From: Coprobacter fastidiosus
GTDB taxonomy: Bacteria > Bacteroidota > Bacteroidia > Bacteroidales > Coprobacteraceae
DNA length: 64,000 bases
NCBI RefSeq assembly: GCF_030296935.1
Contig: NZ_AP028032.1
Span: forward strand, 2,232,001-2,296,000
Direction of reading: 5' to 3'
In this document: one piece after another, positions 59,565 through 64,000 of the stretch
Position numbering within the stretch: the first letter of the stretch is position 1
Layout of the letters: every line of letters starts with the position of its first letter
Notes under the pieces: generated by a model
The model's input: the letters and a program-made list of their open reading frames with translations, nothing else
The model's database searches: none
Told to the model about the DNA's origin: nothing
Made by a program: the position numbers and the translations under genes

Positions 59565-62500
59565 ATGAAGCAATACAAATTACTGAACAACGTTTTAGGT
59601 TGGGTCGTGTTTGTCATATCGGCCGTAACTTACATTTTAACGCTGGAACCAACAGCCAGTTTCTGGGATTGCGGAGAATTCATTTCTTCTGCATATAAAC
59701 TCGAAGTAGGACATCCACCCGGAAATCCTATTTTCATGTTAACGGGAAGATTTTTCGCAAATTTTGCCTCTGATCCTACTCAGGTAGCCTACATGATAAA
59801 CCTGATGTCGGGACTACTCAGTGCAGGCACTATATTATTATTATTTTGGACTATAACTCATCTTGCCCGAAAAATAGTGGTAAAAGAAGGAGAAGAGATG
59901 AGTATGGGACAAATGATCGCTATTTTGGGAAGCGGACTCGTAGGTTCTTTAGCTTACGCATTCAGTGATACTTTTTGGTTTTCGGCAGTAGAAGGTGAAG
60001 TTTATGCATATTCTTCTTTCTGTACGGCTCTTGTATTCTGGCTCATCTTGAAATGGGAAACTGTAGCCGACGAACCTCATTCTTACCGGTATATAGTACT
60101 TATAGCTTACCTTATCGGTATATCCATTGCAGTACATCTTCTCAATTTATTATGTATTCCGGCTATCGTACTGGTATATTACTACAGAAAATTCAAAAAT
60201 ACGAATGCAAAAGGCTCTCTTATAGCTATTGCCATTTCGTTCGCTATAATCGTAATTTTATTATACGGATTGATTCCGGGATTTGTAAAAGTCGCCGGAT
60301 GGGCGGAACTTTTATTTGTAAACGTATTCGGCGCACCTTTCAATACCGGTGTCATTATTTATTTCTTCCTCGTAATAGGATGCATTTCTTGGGCTATTTA
60401 TGAAACATACAGTCAAAAAAATAAGTTCCGTTTGCGGCTCTCTTTCTTAATAAGCGTCATTATGGTAGGTATTCCTTTTATAGGAGATAAAATATGGATA
60501 GGCATATTGTTATCTATCATTTTAGCTTGTTATCTTTTCTTCAAAGAAAAGCTGCCGGTTCGTGCTTTGAATACTATTTTGGTATCTATCATGGTTATTT
60601 TCATAGGTTACTCTTCTTATGCCCTGATCGTGATTCGTTCTTCTGCAAACACGCCTATGGATCAAAATTCTCCTGAAGATGTATTCAAATTGGCAAGTTA
60701 TCTGAATCGGGAACAATATGGAGACCGTCCTCTTCTGTTCGGAAATACGTTCGTATCGGATGTAGCACGCGACAATAACGGAGCACCCATGTTTAAGGAA
60801 GGTTCAGCTATATGGAGAAGAAATATAAAAACCGATAAAAACGAAAAAGACAAATATATAATCATAGACCATAAACGAGATTATATATATACTCCCGAAC
60901 TGGATATGTTTTTCCCTCGTATGTACAGCAGTAGTCCTCAACATATAGAAGCTTATAAAGAGTGGACTAATTTCAAAGGAAAACCTGTTAAAGTAAAAAA
61001 TTACCAGGGAGAAACTCATACAGTCTATAAACCTACTTTCGGAGAAAATTTGAAATTCTTCCTCGATTATCAATTGAATTTTATGTACTGGCGTTATTTC
61101 ATGTGGAATTTTGCAGGACGCCAAAATGATTTGCAAGGAAACGGAGAGGTAAGTAAAGGTAATTGGATCAGCGGTTTTAATTTTATAGATAAACACCTAG
61201 CCGGAGATCAGACTAATCTTCCTTCTGAACTGGCAAACAATAAAGGACGCAATGTATTTTACATGATGCCGCTCATATTGGGTCTTATAGGATTATTCTT
61301 TCAAGCATATTCGGGAAAAAAAGGTATAGAAGGATTTTGGGTAACGTTCTTCTTATTTTTCATGACCGGTATAGCTATTGTTATTTACCTGAATCAAACT
61401 CCTTATCAACCGCGTGAAAGAGATTATGCTTATGCCGGTTCTTTCTACGCATTTGCAATTTGGATAGGTTTAGGTGTAGCGGCAATAAGTAAAGGTCTTG
61501 AAAGATACCTTTCTCCGAAAGTGGCATCTTCCATAGCCACCGTACTCTGTCTCATAGTACCTATACAAATGGTAAGTCAGACATGGGACGATCACGATCG
61601 TTCGGGACGTTATACTTGTAGAGATTTCGGTAAAAATTACCTTTCCTGTATAGAAAAAGACGGTATTATTTTTACCAACGGAGATAACGATACTTTCCCT
61701 TTATGGTATGTACAAGAAACGGAAGGTTATCGTACCGATGTACGTGTATGTAATTTAAGTTACTTGCAAACCGATTGGTATATAGATCAGATGAAGAGTC
61801 AAGCTTATGAATCTACTCCTCTTCCTATATCTATGAAAGAATATCAATACGGTAACGGAAAACGCGAATATGCTTACTTATATAACGTTACACAACAACC
61901 TATGTCGGTAAGCGATGCAATGAACTTTTTCTTGTCCGATGAAGAATGGACCAAGAAAATACCCGAAGCACAAGGTACTTTCAACTATTTCCCTACCAAT
62001 GCTTTTTATATACCTGTAGATTCTGCATCTGTATTGAAATCGGGAACTGTAACTCCTGAACTGAAAGACAGTATCGTTAAAAGAATAGATTTGTCATACA
62101 CAAATAAAAATTCCATGACATTAAACGAAATAGCTATTCTGGATATGATCAATACAAATGCGAAAGAAGGCTGGAAACGTCCTATATATTATGCAGTAAC
62201 CGTAGGACCGGAAATGTATATGAATCTTAAACCGTATTTCAGCCGTGTAGGGTTGGCATATCGTATCGTACCTGTCAAAAATCCGGATGGAGACAGTTCT
62301 ATCGATACGGAAAAAATGTATGACAATATGATGAACAAATTCGTATGGGGAGGCATTGAGAATCCTAACGTTTATTTAGACGAAAACATAAGAAGAATGT
62401 GTTTTACGCTGCGTATGATGTTTGTAGAACTTATCGGCCAGCTAATGGAAGAAGGTAAAACAGATAAAGCATTGAAAGCGTTGGATTATTGTATGGAAAA

Positions 62501-62822
62501 AATTCCAGGCACGGCAATTCCTCACGACTACATTTCTACTCAATTGGCTATGAATTATTATCAATTGGGACAAAAAGAAAAAGCGAAAAAACTATTGGAA
62601 GAGATAGCCGATAATTCTTTCGAATACCTCAAATGGTACACAACTCTTACTCCTAATCAATTGAGATCGATAGACAGAGATGTACAGATCAATCAGTTTA
62701 TTCTTATAAAAAATGTCATACCTATGTTCATTTCTCAGAACGATCAAGAATCGGCAATGAAATATGTCAATAAACTAAAAAGCATAGGTATAGATCCTAC
62801 TGCCATGCTGCAACAACAGTAA
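59565..62822 (+). CDS. DUF2723 (GT117-type) membrane glycosyltransferase with a periplasmic C-terminal part
   Basis: This 1085-residue protein has about twelve transmembrane helices in the first ~690 residues. The catalytic-type N-terminus LTLEPTASFWDCGEFISSAY and LEVGHPPGNPIFMLTGRFFA is the DUF2723 signature; the acidic D/E next to helix 1 resembles GT-C enzymes. Human TMEM260 in this family is a protein O-mannosyltransferase. In Bacteroidetes a role in the general protein O-glycosylation system would fit, as inference. NQTPYQPRERDYAYAGSFYA is another conserved block. The C-terminal ~350 residues are soluble, with TPR-like helices (AMNYYQLGQKEKAKKLLEEI). A deacetylase gene follows. Confidence 0.85.
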   Translation: MKQYKLLNNVLGWVVFVISAVTYILTLEPTASFWDCGEFISSAYKLEVGHPPGNPIFMLTGRFFANFASDPTQVAYMINLMSGLLSAGTILLLFWTITHLARKIVVKEGEEMSMGQMIAILGSGLVGSLAYAFSDTFWFSAVEGEVYAYSSFCTALVFWLILKWETVADEPHSYRYIVLIAYLIGISIAVHLLNLLCIPAIVLVYYYRKFKNTNAKGSLIAIAISFAIIVILLYGLIPGFVKVAGWAELLFVNVFGAPFNTGVIIYFFLVIGCISWAIYETYSQKNKFRLRLSFLISVIMVGIPFIGDKIWIGILLSIILACYLFFKEKLPVRALNTILVSIMVIFIGYSSYALIVIRSSANTPMDQNSPEDVFKLASYLNREQYGDRPLLFGNTFVSDVARDNNGAPMFKEGSAIWRRNIKTDKNEKDKYIIIDHKRDYIYTPELDMFFPRMYSSSPQHIEAYKEWTNFKGKPVKVKNYQGETHTVYKPTFGENLKFFLDYQLNFMYWRYFMWNFAGRQNDLQGNGEVSKGNWISGFNFIDKHLAGDQTNLPSELANNKGRNVFYMMPLILGLIGLFFQAYSGKKGIEGFWVTFFLFFMTGIAIVIYLNQTPYQPRERDYAYAGSFYAFAIWIGLGVAAISKGLERYLSPKVASSIATVLCLIVPIQMVSQTWDDHDRSGRYTCRDFGKNYLSCIEKDGIIFTNGDNDTFPLWYVQETEGYRTDVRVCNLSYLQTDWYIDQMKSQAYESTPLPISMKEYQYGNGKREYAYLYNVTQQPMSVSDAMNFFLSDEEWTKKIPEAQGTFNYFPTNAFYIPVDSASVLKSGTVTPELKDSIVKRIDLSYTNKNSMTLNEIAILDMINTNAKEGWKRPIYYAVTVGPEMYMNLKPYFSRVGLAYRIVPVKNPDGDSSIDTEKMYDNMMNKFVWGGIENPNVYLDENIRRMCFTLRMMFVELIGQLMEEGKTDKALKALDYCMEKIPGTAIPHDYISTQLAMNYYQLGQKEKAKKLLEEIADNSFEYLKWYTTLTPNQLRSIDRDVQINQFILIKNVIPMFISQNDQESAMKYVNKLKSIGIDPTAMLQQQ

Positions 62823-62843
62823 AAATATAAATATTCGACGAAT

Positions 62844-62876
62844 AGGATATTCTCGTTATAAGAGAGAATATCCTAT
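62844..62876 (+). terminator. Terminator-like hairpin after the DUF2723 gene
   Basis: TAGGATATTCTC pairs perfectly with GAGAATATCCTA over 12 bp around a 9-base loop, followed by TTTGTTTT. The next gene starts 21 bases later, so some read-through or a downstream promoter is needed to express it. Confidence 0.75.
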
Positions 62877-62897
62877 TTGTTTTAAAAAGTTTTGGTC

Positions 62898-63521
62898 ATG
62901 TTGATAGAACAGCCGCCTTATTTATATAGAATGCTTTATCCGGAAACAATATGGCGTATTCCGGTTCCGGGAAAAGAAAAAAATATATATCTTACTTTCG
63001 ATGACGGTCCTATTCCCGAAGTAACTCCCTGGGTACTTAACTTATTGGATCATTATCAAGTAAAAGCTACTTTTTTTTGTGTGGGAGAAAACGTTGCCCG
63101 AAACAGAGAATTATATGAAGAGATAAAATTGCGGGGACATTCTACGGGAAACCATACAATGAACCATATACAAGGTATAAAATATACTACTCAAAACTAT
63201 GTGAGAAATGTAGAAGCGGCTAATCAACTCATAAAAAGCCAATTATTCAGACCTCCTCACGGTCACATGCGTTTCTCTCAACTCCTCACTTTACAAAAAC
63301 TCGATTATCATATTATCATGTGGGATGTGGTAACTCGCGATTACAGTAAAAAATTAAACGGAGAAGATGTTTTTAATAACGTGAAGAAATTTGTAAGAAA
63401 CGGATCTATCATCGTTTTCCACGATTCTCTCAAATCTCAAAAAAATTTACGTTATGCTCTTCCTAAATCAATCGAATGGTTATTAGAAAAAGGATATAAT
63501 TTTGAACGAATTTTCCCTTAA
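62898..63521 (+). CDS. Polysaccharide deacetylase (NodB/CE4 family)
   Basis: From the ATG at 62898 this is a 207-residue protein with the core NodB homology domain. Motif 1 is YLTFDDGPIPEVT (catalytic base Asp and metal Asp). Motif 2 is HSTGNHTMNH (metal histidines). Motif 3 is FRPPHGH (RxPxG-type; the expected R-P-P-Y-G reads R-P-P-H-G). Later motifs are IIMWDVVTRDY and IIVFHDS. It lacks an obvious signal peptide, so it may act on a cytoplasmic or membrane-side substrate, or be exported differently. It overlaps queG by 20 bases. Confidence 0.88.
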   Translation: MLIEQPPYLYRMLYPETIWRIPVPGKEKNIYLTFDDGPIPEVTPWVLNLLDHYQVKATFFCVGENVARNRELYEEIKLRGHSTGNHTMNHIQGIKYTTQNYVRNVEAANQLIKSQLFRPPHGHMRFSQLLTLQKLDYHIIMWDVVTRDYSKKLNGEDVFNNVKKFVRNGSIIVFHDSLKSQKNLRYALPKSIEWLLEKGYNFERIFP

Positions 63522-64000
63522 AAATAAAATCTTCGAACGAGCTTTTGCCTTAGGTTTCTCAGCTTGCGGTATAACTCCTGTAAAAGAAGTCGATGCAGAT
63601 TGCCGTTTACATTTCGACAAATGGTTACAGAAGGGTAAAGAAGCCCGAATGCAATATATGAGAAATTATAAAGACAAAAGATTCGATCCTCGATTATTGG
63701 TAGAAAACGCTCGTTCTGTGCTTGTAGTAGCCTTGAATTATTATCCCTCTATACACATTCCTGAAAATCATCCTCAATTCGCACTATATTCTTATGGACA
63801 AGATTATCACATTGTTCTAAAAGAAAAATTAAATGAATTATTTTCCTATATAAATACACTGATTCCCATAGAAGGAAGAATATTTTGCGATACAGCTCCC
63901 GTCATGGAACGTTACTGGGCTCAGCAGGCCGGTATAGGATTTATAGGAAAAAATACACAACTGATCATACCGGGAAAAGGATCTTTTTTCTTTTTAGGAG
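63502..64000 (+). CDS. queG: Epoxyqueuosine reductase, N-terminal part
   Basis: The gene continues beyond the right edge; about 166 codons are visible. Starting at the TTG at 63502 it reads LNEFSLKNKIFERAFALGFS followed by ACGITPVKE, the usual N-terminus of QueG. DTAPVMERYWAQQAGIGFIG and KNT form the active-site segment of the DUF1730 domain, including the catalytic aspartate in FCDTAP. QueG removes the epoxide from epoxyqueuosine with cobalamin and iron-sulfur clusters; the cluster cysteines lie outside the window. The TTG start is the first usable codon after an in-frame TAG at 63484. Together with queA here it completes late queuosine synthesis. Confidence 0.9.
   Translation, partial: MNEFSLKNKIFERAFALGFSACGITPVKEVDADCRLHFDKWLQKGKEARMQYMRNYKDKRFDPRLLVENARSVLVVALNYYPSIHIPENHPQFALYSYGQDYHIVLKEKLNELFSYINTLIPIEGRIFCDTAPVMERYWAQQAGIGFIGKNTQLIIPGKGSFFFLG

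Overview
The window looks like a chromosomal segment of a gut-type Bacteroidales bacterium. The evidence is the gene content (NCS2 purine permease, NagB/LmbE fusion, DUF3098, DUF2851, WbqC, a type IX secretion sorting domain, a DUF2723 protein, the ftsX-DUF3098-uppP-truB-queA-folK order) and many promoter-like sites of the Bacteroidetes form TAnnTTTG instead of -10 TATAAT boxes. A relative of Coprobacter/Barnesiella is my guess; the sequence alone does not prove it. Gene density is high and the regions are mostly ordinary housekeeping.

Layout. 1-5896 (minus strand): surface polysaccharide cluster with a Wzx-type flippase, three glycosyltransferases and the CDP-3,6-dideoxyhexose genes rfbG and partial rfbH. 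6047-11907: metG, an ADP-forming acyl-CoA synthetase and a GNAT/nitrilase fusion broken by a frameshift. 11989-19735: an AT-rich accessory island with a short type IX-sorted protein, a 2036-residue secreted RHS/YD-repeat protein and two small paralogous membrane proteins. 19887-27246: cysE, an RlmL-like methyltransferase, a DPP IV-like peptidase, purD and two membrane proteins. 27405-29230: tRNA-Gly(CCC), a purine permease and tRNA-Glu(CTC). 29409-34800: TPR protein, NagB/LmbE fusion, nagB, acetate/succinate CoA-transferase and a small membrane protein.

35181-40966: miaB and the folK-queA-truB-uppP-DUF3098-ftsX block. 41264-46484: an MFS exporter, then dapB-lepB-lepB paralogue-wbqC. 46649-50474: DUF2851, rubrerythrin and a DUF4419 lipoprotein. 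50493-55631: nrdG/nrdD, nadB and a small membrane protein. 55709-59367: a GH3 glycosidase and an SDR epimerase. 59565-64000: a DUF2723 (GT117-type) membrane glycosyltransferase, a polysaccharide deacetylase and the start of queG.

Points most worth attention: the RHS island, with zinc-ribbon-like cysteine clusters inside its VCBS region and a tandem pair of candidate immunity proteins; a signal peptidase I paralogue that has lost both catalytic residues beside an intact copy; a NagB-like domain without its catalytic residues fused to an intact-looking LmbE deacetylase and divergent from a true nagB; and the frameshifted GNAT/nitrilase gene. Housekeeping assignments rest on motifs readable in the translations; no database search was run.
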